Shown here: positions 10,543-20,959 of the stretch, piece by piece
Layout of the letters: each line of letters begins with the position of its first letter
How positions within the stretch are numbered: position 1 is the stretch's first letter
From: Plenodomus lindquistii
Lineage: Eukaryota; Ascomycota; Dothideomycetes; Pleosporales; Leptosphaeriaceae
Length of the DNA: 64,000 bases
Assembly (NCBI GenBank): GCA_025504975.1
Contig: JANUWI010000007.1
Coordinates: forward strand, 1,529,839 to 1,593,838
Reading direction: 5' to 3'
Translations under genes and position numbers: made by a program
Notes under the pieces: generated by a model
The model's input: the letters and a program-made list of their open reading frames with translations, nothing else
Told to the model about the DNA's origin: nothing
Database searches by the model: none

Positions 10543-11877
10543 TTACAACATGTGGGTTCGGAAGTAGTTGCCCTGGCCGTCGCGGTCGTACACGGGTGAT
10601 GTTGTGTTCGTAGCTGTATCATATGTCGCAGCCGCCGCCGTCCCTGCACTTCCATGCGGCTGCCAATCGTCGGCCTCTTGCGGGATCAGGAGATTCTGCG
10701 GTACAGGTTCGACATAAAACAACACCGCCGGATCTAGTGGTAGGCTGCGTATGGAGTCCGATATCCCGTTTCGGAATACAGTCACTTCTCGGATATGATG
10801 TAAGCCGAGTTGAGGCTTGTGTTCGAACAGGAACTGCGCCAGACTTGCTCCTATAGTACCTAGACATGGGTAAGTAAGGAAAATCAACATGGTGTGACAA
10901 ACAGGTATTCATGCATACCTATGAGCGCTTTTCCAATCTCACTGTCAGCTTGGAAGTTGGATCCAGGCCATTTTCGCGGTTCTCGGGAATCAAGGGCCCT
11001 GATGATGATGCTCTTAGCAGCGGGTTGCTTGACTGCCAAAACGCCGTAGTGTCTCAAGGGTTGAGGCGCTGGGGTTCCTGAGGGTCCACCAGATGTAATC
11101 CAGTATGACCACAGGATATCGCTCAGAGAGCGTATAGGAGGGATCTCGTCATCGGAAGGCACGCGGTTCCAGATTCGCTGGAACTCTAGCTTGGCATTAG
11201 AATAATCCTGGATGAAAATGATTCCCTTATTGCGGTGGAGGACGAAGGCCGCTCGAGCACCTGTTGCCTATTCTCGAGTGTCAGGCGTGCAAATGTGACA
11301 AGGGTTGCCGTTTGCTTACCCACTTGTTGTGGCCATCCACGATGTAGCTCTGCGTGTCTTTTGGGTCGGCATCATGTTCGTCCCAATGCTCGACTCGATA
11401 AGCTTGATTGCCATGGTTTGAATTGAGGCCATTTGCAACGATCGCGTTTTTCCAGCCCCAAACATGAGTCAATTTGAGAGCATCTGGGCCCGGATCTCGC
11501 GGTAGCCAGTTCCACTTCTTCAAAAGTTCCTTTCCCTCGGCCTTCGAAGTATAACTGATTCGGCTTTCAGCAGAGGGGGGGTTTCGCTGATCTTTCATCA
11601 CCTTGCCGGCATCCTTGTCAGTGCGACGCATCAAACAATTGATCGCTTGTCCGTTGGCTACAGCTTTGTTCCAGGTCGCATCATCTGCAATCAAGCTGGG
11701 ATCCCAGTCTGATCGGCGGAAGAGTCCATTAGGTCGTAGTAGGATGTTGTCATTGGCGGGGAGTTGAGAGGATGTATTGAGAACTGCAGAATCCTTGAGG
11801 TCGAGTATAGAGGGAGCAAGGCCGAGGACCTCAATGCTGAGGGCCAAGACAAGAAGGAGTAACCAAGGGAGCTTCAT
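10543..11877 (-). CDS. Predicted secreted protein of unknown function
   Basis: Three exons, 11877-11320, 11267-10919 and 10859-10543, give 407 residues with consistent phases. The introns are 52 and 59 bp with GTAAGC/TAG and GTATGC/TAG ends. The N-terminus MKLPWLLLLVLALSIEVLG is a strong signal peptide. The body has no domain I recognise. Notable stretches are RISYTSKAEGKELLKKW, VWGWKNAIVANG, a hydrophobic ARAAFVLHRNKGIIFIQDYS and a long ordered C-terminal half with few cysteines. It looks like a conserved extracellular protein rather than a small effector. Its neighbour on the same strand is a secreted deacetylase, but the spacing gives no proof of joint function. Confidence 0.75.
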
Positions 11878-12227
11878 TATGGGTCATACCATGTGGCGGG
11901 AGAAGCGGGGAATTTTGAGAGGATAGAAAACAGAGTGGGCAAGGACGAGAAACAGGAGACGCGTGCCTATGCGTATTTATTTGTAGGCGGTGGTGGGGGT
12001 CTTGCGTTTGCAGCAATGTGTCATGCGGAATCGTCATTGTCAAACGGATATTGTCAGTGCGCGCGACGAGTGAAATACGTGAGATGCCGTGGTAAAAGAC
12101 GCGAATCCCATTGCAGTAATGTGCTTGTCATTAGCTGCCAATCAAGGTAATAGAGTTTGCTGTAGAGCCCCAGAGTGATTGGCAGCAGCTTCACGCTTTC
12201 CCACCGTCTTTTGCCTACAACTCTCAC
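11878..12227. other. Intergenic spacer
   Basis: 350 bp between the secreted-protein start and the deacetylase stop. Nothing recognisable is seen; it should contain the upstream gene's promoter. Confidence 0.4.
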
Positions 12228-13103
12228 TTAACAAGTCGCCACCCCATTCGCAGTCCCGTTCTTATACGCACTCGTCGTATCACCCAGACACTCCGCTACA
12301 CACCAGTCAGCCTTCACCTCGCCACGCACACACTCACCCAGAAACATGCAACTTACCAACAGTAACCAACTTCAACTTATTATTCTTCGCCCAATTGATC
12401 AACCACGGCGTAAGCGTATCAACCGTACTAGCATACGTTTCATGCATGAGCGGAATATGGCCGTTCCCGCCCGCCCCAGCCTGCGTAAACTTCTGCTGAC
12501 TCTGCTGCGGCGTTTGGTTATTCCAGTCGCCAGAGTCAATGTCATTCGTGATGACGCGATAGCCTAGCGTTTTCATCGTGGGAAGCACGTTTCCGCCTGT
12601 TGCAAGGTACGGCGGGCGCATGTACGTTGGTTTCACGCCGATGATGTTGACGAGGGCTTGCTCGAGACGCGTCATTTGGGTTGTGAGGTCGGCAGTGGAA
12701 AGGGAGCCGAAGTTGGAGGGGTGAGACCACGAGTGCGATGCGATTTGGTGGCCGGCTTTGTAGGCGTTTTGCAGAGCGGACTTTTGGTTGTAGATGCAGC
12801 CGTAGAGGGTGCCGGTCACGAAGAAGGTTCCTTTGGCTCCGCCGGCGGTTAGGGTGTCGACGAGTTTCTGGGTGTATTGATAGGGGCCGTCATCGTATGC
12901 TAGGGCGAGCTGCCCGGGTGCATTGCATTTCGTGATGACCTGCAACATCGATTAGTAGGATATTTCTCTCATTCTGAATTGGAGTCTGTCATTACTTGTC
13001 CAGCAACAGGTCCCGCCTGCCTGATCACATTCAGCGGATCTGGTATGGGCTTCGCAGCCGAAATGACTACCATGTAGGCGAATAATATAGCACTGAGCAC
13101 CAT
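12228..13103 (-). CDS. Secreted polysaccharide (chitin) deacetylase, CE4
   Basis: A NodB-fold metal-dependent deacetylase acting on chitin or a related N-acetylated glycan. Exons are 13103-12996, 12939-12357 and 12295-12228 (252 residues). Exon 1 gives a hydrophobic signal-like N-terminus (MVLSAILFAYMVVISAAKP). The catalytic motifs follow in order: LAYDDGP (Asp52-Asp53), HSWSHP (metal histidines), RPPY, and GDW, with LMHE near the end. Motif 1 has Ala-Tyr where Thr-Phe is usual. The last exon is easy to miss. A GTAAGT after LVTV and a TAG acceptor extend the protein to AECLGDTTSAYKNG, which matches the usual TVGECLGD ending of the family, whereas reading through stops early at KLHVSG. Confidence 0.88.
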
Positions 13104-13639
13104 GTTGAACGATTGTCTTGATGGTTGATCGGATATCCCCACAAAGTTTCGTTTCGCTCCGACTTTAAGTAACGAATGCCCAGCCTTTCAGCCATTCTGA
13201 CGTTGGTCCGGGGAAACTTAGAGCTTCTTGGCTAGTTTATGATAAACGAAGTTCTTTAACCGGGGCAGCGGGTGCGGCAGATGAGAATCCCGGTCCCGGA
13301 TGATTTGCAACGTGGGTTGAGGGTGTGGCGAAGCGCGTGGCGGTTACAATGGTGTATCTTACAATTCCACACGCCAAGTTCCACAATGACCAACATAGTG
13401 TCCGAAGGTGTATTAATCGATATGGGGGTCTCTATTGCCAGCACTGGGAGAGTGCCATGCGTCCGGAGTCGGGATGCTCGCGCTGCTCATCTCGAGTGTT
13501 GCCGCCGGCTAATACGGAGTAAACCACCATGCATACGTGGTTACGCAGCAGGTACAACCGCATGGTAATAGACTCTCCAAATCCCAAATTTACATGTTCG
13601 TCGATCCTAATCGTGACGGTGATGTCAAGTAGACGAGAC
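13104..13639. other. Intergenic spacer
   Basis: About 535 bp between the deacetylase start and the stop of the upstream regulator gene. It contains no open frame or repeat that I can support. Confidence 0.4.
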
Positions 13640-15266
13640 TCAGCACATGTACTTATGGTAGATATCATGGTTCGAGGTGACCATGCCATCATTCTTTTCG
13701 ACGACCGTGCTTTTGCTATCAAGATGTATAGCCTCATCTGAGCGCAAAGCAGTATTCTGGCCAAGCTCGATATCTGCGACTCCTTCTACACCAAATACGG
13801 CCTCCTCTTCAAATCTTACAACCACGCCATCCATTACCTTCCGCACCATCGCCGCTAGCCTCAATCCCTCCGGCGATTCGAAGCTTCCTATAGCCTGCCA
13901 GGCCATCTTCGTTGCTATACCGTAAAGAGTGTTTGAATGGTTCTCATTCTGCTGGAGTTCCATCAACTGCGAGATCTTGGTGGCGGTAGCATTGCGCAGC
14001 GCGACGTATATCGACGAGGGACGGAGTAAATGCCGTAGCTGTATAATGAGTAGGTATGCGGTATTATATAGGATATATGGGAGGATGGTACTACGGTCCG
14101 CGACTCCAAGGTCTGCGGCGAGTGGCGATTGAGTCGGTGCTCCGGATATGAGGCGTGCGTTGATGGCGTCGAGCGAGGGCTTGATGGACTCCAACTGGCT
14201 TGAGACACGTGTGATTTCTCGATCAAGAGCGAGAAGCTTTTCGACCTGCGCGTCACCTTCGAGAGCGTCGTCGCGGAGAGCGAGTAGCCGTGAGCACTCG
14301 GCTAGCACACCGAATATTCGATACTGTATGACATTCCCCTCGGTCATGTCTAGCGGAAGAGGCGCTTGCTTCCATTCTGTCTCGTTGAACAATGTTGGTC
14401 GCGACTCGGAAAGTGCGCTCATGATGGAAATGGAGCGCACACCACGGTGGATAATTGCATCGACGCCGGCAAGTGTTGTAGGTGGCCCTCTCAGCTTTAT
14501 CATTGCCTCGATACCGCGTACATGATTCAGAAAGTTGCGAGGCCCAGTAGGCAGAAAGATTTCGAGAAGCATGCACGCCAGCGATGTCAGTAGCGTCTCG
14601 TTTGCGGTTTGAAGCTTTGGTAGCGCAAGATGGGTGTTCAGTTGACGCAGAACCTCGCCGTATTGATGGTAGCCTTTCTTTACGAGGGCATCGTGGTAAT
14701 GCCGGCTGCCGAAGAAGGTGACCGCGAGGCTCATCATAGATTTGCGTAGTAGAGCAAGTCCTGGATCTCGGAACCGTGTCGAACTCACTGTGAAATCGAT
14801 CATGTCGCATGCAAGCTCGAATGGACCACCGCGAAGAAGAGTCTTGCGCGTGAACGCAAAACATATGTCTCGCTCAAAGCCGGCGAACGATAGCTGTGCA
14901 GGTATTAAACTGTGTTCAGGAGAGGAAGTCGCTGAAGGATTCATGTCGTTTTCATGGTGGTGAATGAACGTGATATTCTTCGGGCCTTCGCAGGCAAGCT
15001 TGCGTTTCAGACACTGGCTGCATGTAGGGCGTTGTTCGTCTGCCAGGCATTAGTGGAAAACTTCACCTGTCCTTGCAAAAGTGTGTTCCGATTTATATCG
15101 CACTCGCGGTCAAGGTTATGAGGCGAAGCAGCAATTCGTTTTCCACCACAAACCCCAAAAACTTCACCAACTCGACCAAACCCATGCCAAACAAAGACTC
15201 ACCGCACTTGATCTTTCGCTCCCGACACTGCGCACATCCCCTCGATCTCCCACCACGACTGACCAT
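13640..15266 (-). CDS. Zn(II)2Cys6 transcription factor
   Basis: A fungal nuclear regulator of 487 residues. Exon 1 is 15266-15203 and exon 2 is 15039-13640; the 163-bp intron has GTGAGT and CAG ends and lies inside the zinc cluster. Splicing creates C11-x2-C14-x6-C21-x6-C28-x2-C31-x6-C38, the canonical binuclear cluster (GCAQCRERKIKC joined to DEQRPTCSQCLKRKLAC). Without the first exon the large open frame lacks DNA-binding function. The remainder (CMLLEIFLPTGPRNFLNHVRGIEAMI and on) matches the Fungal_trans_2/DUF3468 regulatory region. It sits between the deacetylase and the calcium exchanger; whether it controls either is unknown. Its start ATG follows an in-frame-free AT-rich leader. Confidence 0.88.
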
Positions 15267-15871
15267 TTATCGTATCTCTCCCACCACAAAAAAATAAAAA
15301 GATAAATTGTCCACGTCGTGGTTACATCTTCGAAACACCCCTCAAAATCCAGGGACCTGGGGAATTGGCTACCCAAAAAAACTACTCTAATCATGACGAA
15401 AGCAGTCAGAGATCTGTGGTGGCTGAGTAAACCTTGGCACGGGCCCGGATTCGGATGCGTTCGGAGAGTCTGATGCGCCCCGCGCCGACCGCGACGACTA
15501 CGATGACCCCTAGAGCGTTGGGCGCTAGGATCGCGGTTGGCGGTTGGGCAATGGCGAAAGGCGGCCCAGATGCAGGTGTGCACTGCATGCATGAAAAAGC
15601 TAGCGTAGTGTCAGTTCTCAGAATCGATCGTGCTAGTCGCAGCACTTTGGAGATGAACATCGAGTTGTGTTGCGGTAGTAGACTGATTGATTCAACTACC
15701 TATATAATGCGCAGCCATTCGGCACGCAGTGAAAGCGGTAGAGGCAGACTATACATGATAGCCTCAAGAGACCGGTACCTTCCAACATCTCACTAGGCTG
15801 GCCTTCGTTGCGCAGACTCATCTCTTGTGTGGGAGCTGGCTCTCACTCAAACCAACCACAAGCATGTCCAT
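15267..15871. other. Intergenic spacer
   Basis: 605 bp between the regulator start and the exchanger stop; both genes point left. No gene or repeat is recognised. Confidence 0.4.
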
Positions 15872-18169
15872 CTACACATTCAACATCCTCTTCACCATCG
15901 CCTGCGCCACACGCGCCACATCCTGAGCGCCAGAGCAGCGCTGCTCATTGCCTCCGATAGCACTAGCCTCGCATCCATCGGGGTAGAAGAACGCAGCCAA
16001 CGCGATGATAATGTACGCTGCAATAAGCAGACTACCTTCAAGGTAGTTGCTCCTGCCATCCAGCACCAAGAAGTTACAGATGAGGACCGTGACGAACAGC
16101 GCGACCGTTTCGAATATGTTGAAGTACAACGTCATATCCTTGCCCATGGCCCAACCGAGGATGACGATGACAGGCGTGATGAAGAGGGCGATTTGGATGG
16201 AGGAGCCGACGGCGATACCAATGGAAAGATCCATTTTGTTCTTCATAGCAACAGTGACGGCGGTGACGTGCTCGGCTGCGTTACCCACGATGGGCAGGAT
16301 GATGAGACCAATGAACGCCTGACTGATACCGGAAGTCTCGACCATGGGTTCAATCGCATCACTCATGAAGTCGGCACAGACCGCAACAAGACCAGTACTG
16401 ATGAGCAGCATGAAGATTGCGGCCTTGATCGACATTTCGGGAGCCTCCTCATCTTCGTCGTTCTCGGCAGTGAGGGCCATGGCTGCCTGGGGCGATACGG
16501 CAGGGCGGTTGACAGCATTTGTGGGCGTCGTCTCACGGCGGAGATGATCAGGCATAGACTTCGCACGGCGCAGAGGGGCAGCGCGGGGAGCAGCCATGCG
16601 GATGTTTGGAGCGGGCCCGTTGGGTGCAGAGTTCTGCGGGTTCGAGAAGACATTGTTGGACAAGAACGAAGGAAGTCCAGGGCGGTAACGCGAGGTAGTA
16701 GGTGTGATGGTGTTGGACTGGGGTGGTGTCGGCTCGACGAACGAGACATGAGATGCAGGCTCGAGGACCTTCTCCTGGATGATAGGCTCATGGTTGCGAT
16801 TGCGCTTGTCCTTTTGCTTCTTCTCGCCCTTGTGTTTGCGTTTCTCTTTCTTGGCTTTGGAACGCGAAGTGTATGATGCAGCCTCGAAGTCACGAACCAC
16901 CGGCGTGTACTGGTTGCTGTCGGCCTCGTCACCACTCATGACATCGAAAGAATGGCGACGCTGATTGAGTACGGTTCCTCCAGTAGCGGTGACAACACTA
17001 CCGCTCCGCTCGGTCTCGAAGGGGCTGTTGTGGTGTTCTGCAGATGGCGATGAGGTGGCTGACAGCGCACCGTCTTCTTTAGAGCTGGCGCTTGACTTGC
17101 GTCGCAAGCGCTTGACAATACGCTTCGCTTTCTTCATAGTGCCCAAAGATGATATTGTTGAGCCATCCGTATCGCTACTGCTGGAATCTGACGAAGAGTG
17201 TGAGCTGGACGAATCGAAAGCGCCAGCAAGTACACCAGGGTGAGACTCCTCATCGATGATGTGCTGGGGTGTGCTCGCATATAGGTAACGATGACTCTTG
17301 AGCTGAAAGAGCAGGTAGAGGCCGTATATAAGCAGCAAGATGACACTGGTGCCACGACTGACAGCGAGTGTCTCATGATCAGCAATGGCATTGTCGTTGA
17401 ACGCAGCGTGAAAGGCTGTGGGCAAGAGGAGACTCATGACAGCAAGCGCAAGCATGACTCCGCTCATCTGCGTAACGGTGTTGTTGTAGACCTGCTCCTG
17501 GTACTTCAGGCCACCGAGCAAGAACGCCATACCGAGAATCAAAAGCAGGTTGGCCAGGATCGATCCTAGCAGCGAGGCCTGCACGACCTCGATCTGGTCG
17601 GAAGCCAGCAGGATGATGAAGAGAATCAACTCCACGGCATTGCCGAAGGAGACGTTCAGCAGTGCACCGAGCGTATCCCCAACGCGTGCGGCGACGACTT
17701 CAGTCGCGTGTGCAAGCAAGCCAGCAAGAGGGATAATGGCAATGGCATTCATCGAGAAGACGATTGCAGGTGCGAGGTTCGCCAGTCTGACGGCGATACC
17801 AAGTGGCACGAACACGAGCAGAAGGTTGATCCAGCTGTGGGTGAGGGCATTCTTGGTGTGGGTAAGAAACCTAAGGGATCCGTTCTTGATCCGCGTGGAA
17901 GACCACGGCGGAAGCTTATCGGATCCTATGGCGGAAGCCTCATCTCCCTTGGCCGCGGTATCCTCAATGCTGTTGTTGGCGTTGTTGTGGAGGGCATCGT
18001 GGTTTGCGGGGGACTTCTCGCTCACGTCACTAGGATTCACGCCAGAGCGGGCAGTGTGGGGGTTGTGGGTCGGTAGGACGGGCTGTGTGTCTTCGTTGCG
18101 TCCCAAGCCGAAAGCAGTTGCTGCCTTGGACTTGACACTAGGTAAAGAAGGATCTTCAGGTCCTCCCAT
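15872..18169 (-). CDS. Vacuolar Ca2+/H+ exchanger with long central loop
   Basis: A CaCA-superfamily (CAX/Vcx1-type) antiporter moving Ca2+ into the vacuole in exchange for protons. The ATG at 18169 (MGGPEDPSLPS) gives 765 residues in one exon; the frame is open a little further upstream without another ATG. The first alpha repeat contains SFGNAVELILFI and the second IVGNAAEHVTAV, the two acidic selectivity motifs. About eleven hydrophobic segments are visible, split by a charged, Ser- and Lys-rich cytosolic loop of roughly 250 residues (DSSSSHSSSDSSSSDTDG, KAKKEKRKHKGEKKQKD). The family in yeast is about 410 residues, so the N-terminal tail and loop make this member long, as in other filamentous fungi. 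The loop is probably phosphorylated; this is inference. Confidence 0.9.
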   Translation of the reverse strand: MGGPEDPSLPSVKSKAATAFGLGRNEDTQPVLPTHNPHTARSGVNPSDVSEKSPANHDALHNNANNSIEDTAAKGDEASAIGSDKLPPWSSTRIKNGSLRFLTHTKNALTHSWINLLLVFVPLGIAVRLANLAPAIVFSMNAIAIIPLAGLLAHATEVVAARVGDTLGALLNVSFGNAVELILFIILLASDQIEVVQASLLGSILANLLLILGMAFLLGGLKYQEQVYNNTVTQMSGVMLALAVMSLLLPTAFHAAFNDNAIADHETLAVSRGTSVILLLIYGLYLLFQLKSHRYLYASTPQHIIDEESHPGVLAGAFDSSSSHSSSDSSSSDTDGSTISSLGTMKKAKRIVKRLRRKSSASSKEDGALSATSSPSAEHHNSPFETERSGSVVTATGGTVLNQRRHSFDVMSGDEADSNQYTPVVRDFEAASYTSRSKAKKEKRKHKGEKKQKDKRNRNHEPIIQEKVLEPASHVSFVEPTPPQSNTITPTTSRYRPGLPSFLSNNVFSNPQNSAPNGPAPNIRMAAPRAAPLRRAKSMPDHLRRETTPTNAVNRPAVSPQAAMALTAENDEDEEAPEMSIKAAIFMLLISTGLVAVCADFMSDAIEPMVETSGISQAFIGLIILPIVGNAAEHVTAVTVAMKNKMDLSIGIAVGSSIQIALFITPVIVILGWAMGKDMTLYFNIFETVALFVTVLICNFLVLDGRSNYLEGSLLIAAYIIIALAAFFYPDGCEASAIGGNEQRCSGAQDVARVAQAMVKRMLNV

Positions 18170-19495
18170 CGATTTTGTGTGGTTGGGCTTCGAGGTGAGG
18201 AAGTACAAGAGAATGTACTTGATCTTGGGGGTAAGTAAGCCAAGTCAGAGTGAGGCGGTAACCAGAGCTTATCTACGTTGGCGGCGAGGCTTCGGCCTGG
18301 CTTTGCCGACTTGGCGCGGATCTCCAGGAAAGGCGAACGAATGACGTCCTGCGAATCACCTGCGCGAACACAGCCACAATGAGGTCAAGTGGCGGTGGGA
18401 AGCTTGATTGTTGTCGGTGGTTGTTTGCTGGCTGGGATGTTCTGGATGAGGTTGGCAGGTTTGTGTCTCGGAAGTGACGGTTTTTGACGTCTGTTATCTT
18501 CTGGAAGCGTGGCTGCCCACTGCATTCCCAAGTGCTGTGAACGGAAGGCGCAGGGGCGCTGCACCGATCATATCATCGCGACCATCGTCCCCATCGTCAT
18601 GATGCGCTGTTACCAGTCCTGTACAAGCTACACACGTGTTTGGACCACGAATCATGTAATGTTGAAAGTGAGGCTTAATACAAAAGAGCTCGTATTTATT
18701 ATGTTCCTATCATACGTTAAGAACACAACGCTAAAGCCACAAGATACAGCAGCAGGGAGACAGTAAAAGCACCGAGGTTTAACATAATACTATCTTCACT
18801 ACCTGTAAGAAATACATGTACAACTTGACTACATTGATCGAACATTCAAGTGTGTATTATGATGGTAGCGTTTGTGACCTTGGTGACTTGATGAATACAA
18901 GCGCTTTTGTATCGTTGCTCCTTGAGGTCGCTGTCATTGGCAACCCGTGCACTCTGCATTGCTTGACAGGGAATCCCCATCTTTACGAATGAGCACCAAC
19001 AATCTGATAAGAAATTGGATGAGCCACGAGTAAGACTGTAAGTGTCAACCGGCCGACCGTGCCGTACATTACTTGAGTATAAATATTCAAAAGAACAAAC
19101 TAGCCGACGTGACAACGGCACTGCAGTCATTACATAGCTCTGGGTGCATTGTAGAGCGCCAGGCGCGGGTAATTTCGTTCTTATACAATCACCGTTCAAA
19201 GACCAAAGGCGTCTGGGTAAATCCAAGTCGTGGTGGCGCAGCGCAACCAACGCTCCAATGACAACCCCAGCAGGCTTACCTCAGGCATCACCGAATTCGT
19301 GTCGCAGCACGACCTATGCTGATCTTGAAACAGGTCGGCACGCCTGATCTCACTGGGCATACTGAAGCACAGTACTGCGCCTCTACAGCCAGAATACTTA
19401 GCACATTCCATAACAAACATCACCGGCCTGCACATTCGAGCTCACTGCTCCGACATACCTGACCTTCCTCACGCAACACAGCACAACATCTCACG
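18170..19495. other. Intergenic region, possible repeat fragment
   Basis: About 1.3 kb without a supportable gene. Around 18,686-18,776 there are short matches to the dispersed repeat seen at 3,609 and 21,640 (GAGCTCGTATT, and the reverse complement of CCCTGCTGCTGT), too weak to call a copy. Confidence 0.35.
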
Positions 19496-19854
19496 ATGGG
19501 TCGCTACGCAGACATGGACAGCGTACGTGCACCCCGCCCTTTCACCCCACCACCCATTTACCCTCACAGGACGCCGAACGCCTCCCAGAAGGCTTTGAGC
19601 GCATCGGCTACGACGCCGACACGTCCATCTACACCTTCCGCGCCCCCGACGGCACCCTCTACGAATCTGCACCCGGTAACCGTTACGGCGAATTACAGCC
19701 CGCCGGACAGCCGCGGCCCCAACCCAGCGACGCAGACATCGAGGCCGCCAACGCAGCCATCGAGGAAGACAACGCCAGCGCAGTGCGCATGATGCTACCG
19801 TTCGCACTCCTTGTCTTTGTGTTTATGATCTTTGTGTTTAAGCTGGTCAATTAG
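19496..19854 (+). CDS. Small tail-anchored membrane protein
   Basis: Exons 19496-19522 and 19570-19854, separated by a 47-bp intron, encode 103 residues. The start MGRYADMDS and the block GFERIGYDADTSIYTFRAPDGTLYE are the conserved N-terminal half of fungal proteins that often carry a LysM domain further on. Here a 20-residue hydrophobic segment (MLPFALLVFVFMIFVFKLVN) ends the protein, so it looks tail-anchored and has no LysM. A basic open frame follows at 19,880-20,113 (about 64 codons from its first ATG) but I could not join it by a convincing splice. The function is unknown. Confidence 0.75.
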
Positions 19855-20424
19855 ACATGGACGCGTGCGCTGACGACGGGTGCGTGTGCATAGGTTGCTG
19901 ACCGTGGTCAAGGCGGTGATGCGGTTCAAGGGAAAGAGGGCGGCGCCGGTGAGGAGAAGGACGAGGTCGAGGAGGGATAGTGTGGAGAGCTTTTTGAAGG
20001 CCGAGAAGGGGGAGGAAAAGGTTAGGGTGGAGGAGTTGGAGAGGAATGATAGTATTGTTGATGTGGAGAAGGATGAGGAGTATTATTGGGAGAAAACACT
20101 AGGTCAGCGCTGATGGACGATTGCATGGGGCGAGGCGATTGTCAAGATGTGAACCAAGTCAGATACACCTGGCCGTAGACGAAGATGTTCAAGTTGCTTC
20201 AGTGTTCAATTGCTCGTGATGTGATGCTGCCAAAGCACCAATGACAGCGCTGCTATTCTACATCCTTCGCTGCCTTGCCCAATTCTGCATAGCGCACATC
20301 AAAAGTCTTGGCGTGCGCGAGCTCTGGCAGTCCGATTCAATGTCGTCCCCATCACCAACCAAAGCGCCCGCCCACGCATTGCACCTCTCCCACCGCAACC
20401 CGCAAACCCACACATACACTCACA
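19855..20424. other. Intergenic region with a basic open frame
   Basis: A 570-bp spacer. The frame 19,919-20,113 on the plus strand encodes a Lys/Arg- then Glu-rich peptide (RRRTRSRRDSVESF). It could be a further exon of the preceding gene or noise; I do not call it. Confidence 0.35.
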
Positions 20425-20959
20425 ATGGCTGGCGGTTCAGGTTTCGGCCCCAAGGTCAAGAACTCGTACGTCGCCGTGCCCCCGCCCGCCCGCGCACACT
20501 CGTCCCTCTCCCGCGATTCCCCGACACCCCATTGCGACACACCCACCACCGCAGCACCTCCCACAACACAGTGACCGCGGAATTGGCTAACCAGAACCCC
20601 GCAGATGGCACATTGGTGCATGGGGTAACCCCTACGAAGGCGGCGGCCGCCCCGGCAAAGGCACCGTCAGCTACGTTTTGAGCCCCAACCGTCAACGCCC
20701 CATGGCTGGCTTCATCTCAAAGGGCTTCTGGAACGTTATGCGCCGCTCGCGGAACCAGGTCTTGTACTTTGTCCCGCCGCTGCTCGTCGCCTATGCGACC
20801 ATGGAGTGGGCTATTGAGAAGTACGTTGATGCAGAGAAACGGTGGTGGTGGTGGTGGTGGTGGTGTAATGGCAGGGGAATCATGGGCTAATATGGCGACA
20901 GGAACGAATTCTACAACTCGAAGCAGGGACGTGCGCTTTATGGCGAAGAGGAGGAGTAG
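20425..20959 (+). CDS. QCR8: Cytochrome bc1 complex subunit 8
   Basis: A small subunit of mitochondrial respiratory complex III that binds near cytochrome b on the inner membrane. Exons are 20425-20465, 20605-20820 and 20902-20959 (104 residues). Splicing gives MAGGSGFGPKVKNS, WHIGAWGNPYEGGGRPGKGTVSYVLSPNRQRPMAG, the helix RSRNQVLYFVPPLLVAYATMEWAIEK and the tail NEFYNSKQGRALYGEEEE. SYVLSPNRQRPMAG and the FVPP-containing helix are the subunit 8 signature. The first intron (139 bp) is long for this window. The second contains a (GGT)8 microsatellite. The length matches the family (about 90-110 residues). Confidence 0.93.
20841..20864 (+). repeat. (GGT)8 microsatellite in QCR8 intron 2
   Basis: Eight perfect GGT units lie inside the second intron of QCR8, just after its donor. 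Confidence 0.9.

Noticed and set aside
14253..14864. Open frames of 125-203 codons overlapping the Zn2Cys6 regulator
   Set aside because: They are alternative frames within the regulator, whose own frame is confirmed by the spliced zinc cluster.
15827..16876. A 349-codon plus-strand open frame
   Set aside because: It lies opposite the calcium exchanger, has no family features and is rich in His, Arg and Asp as expected of a shadow frame.
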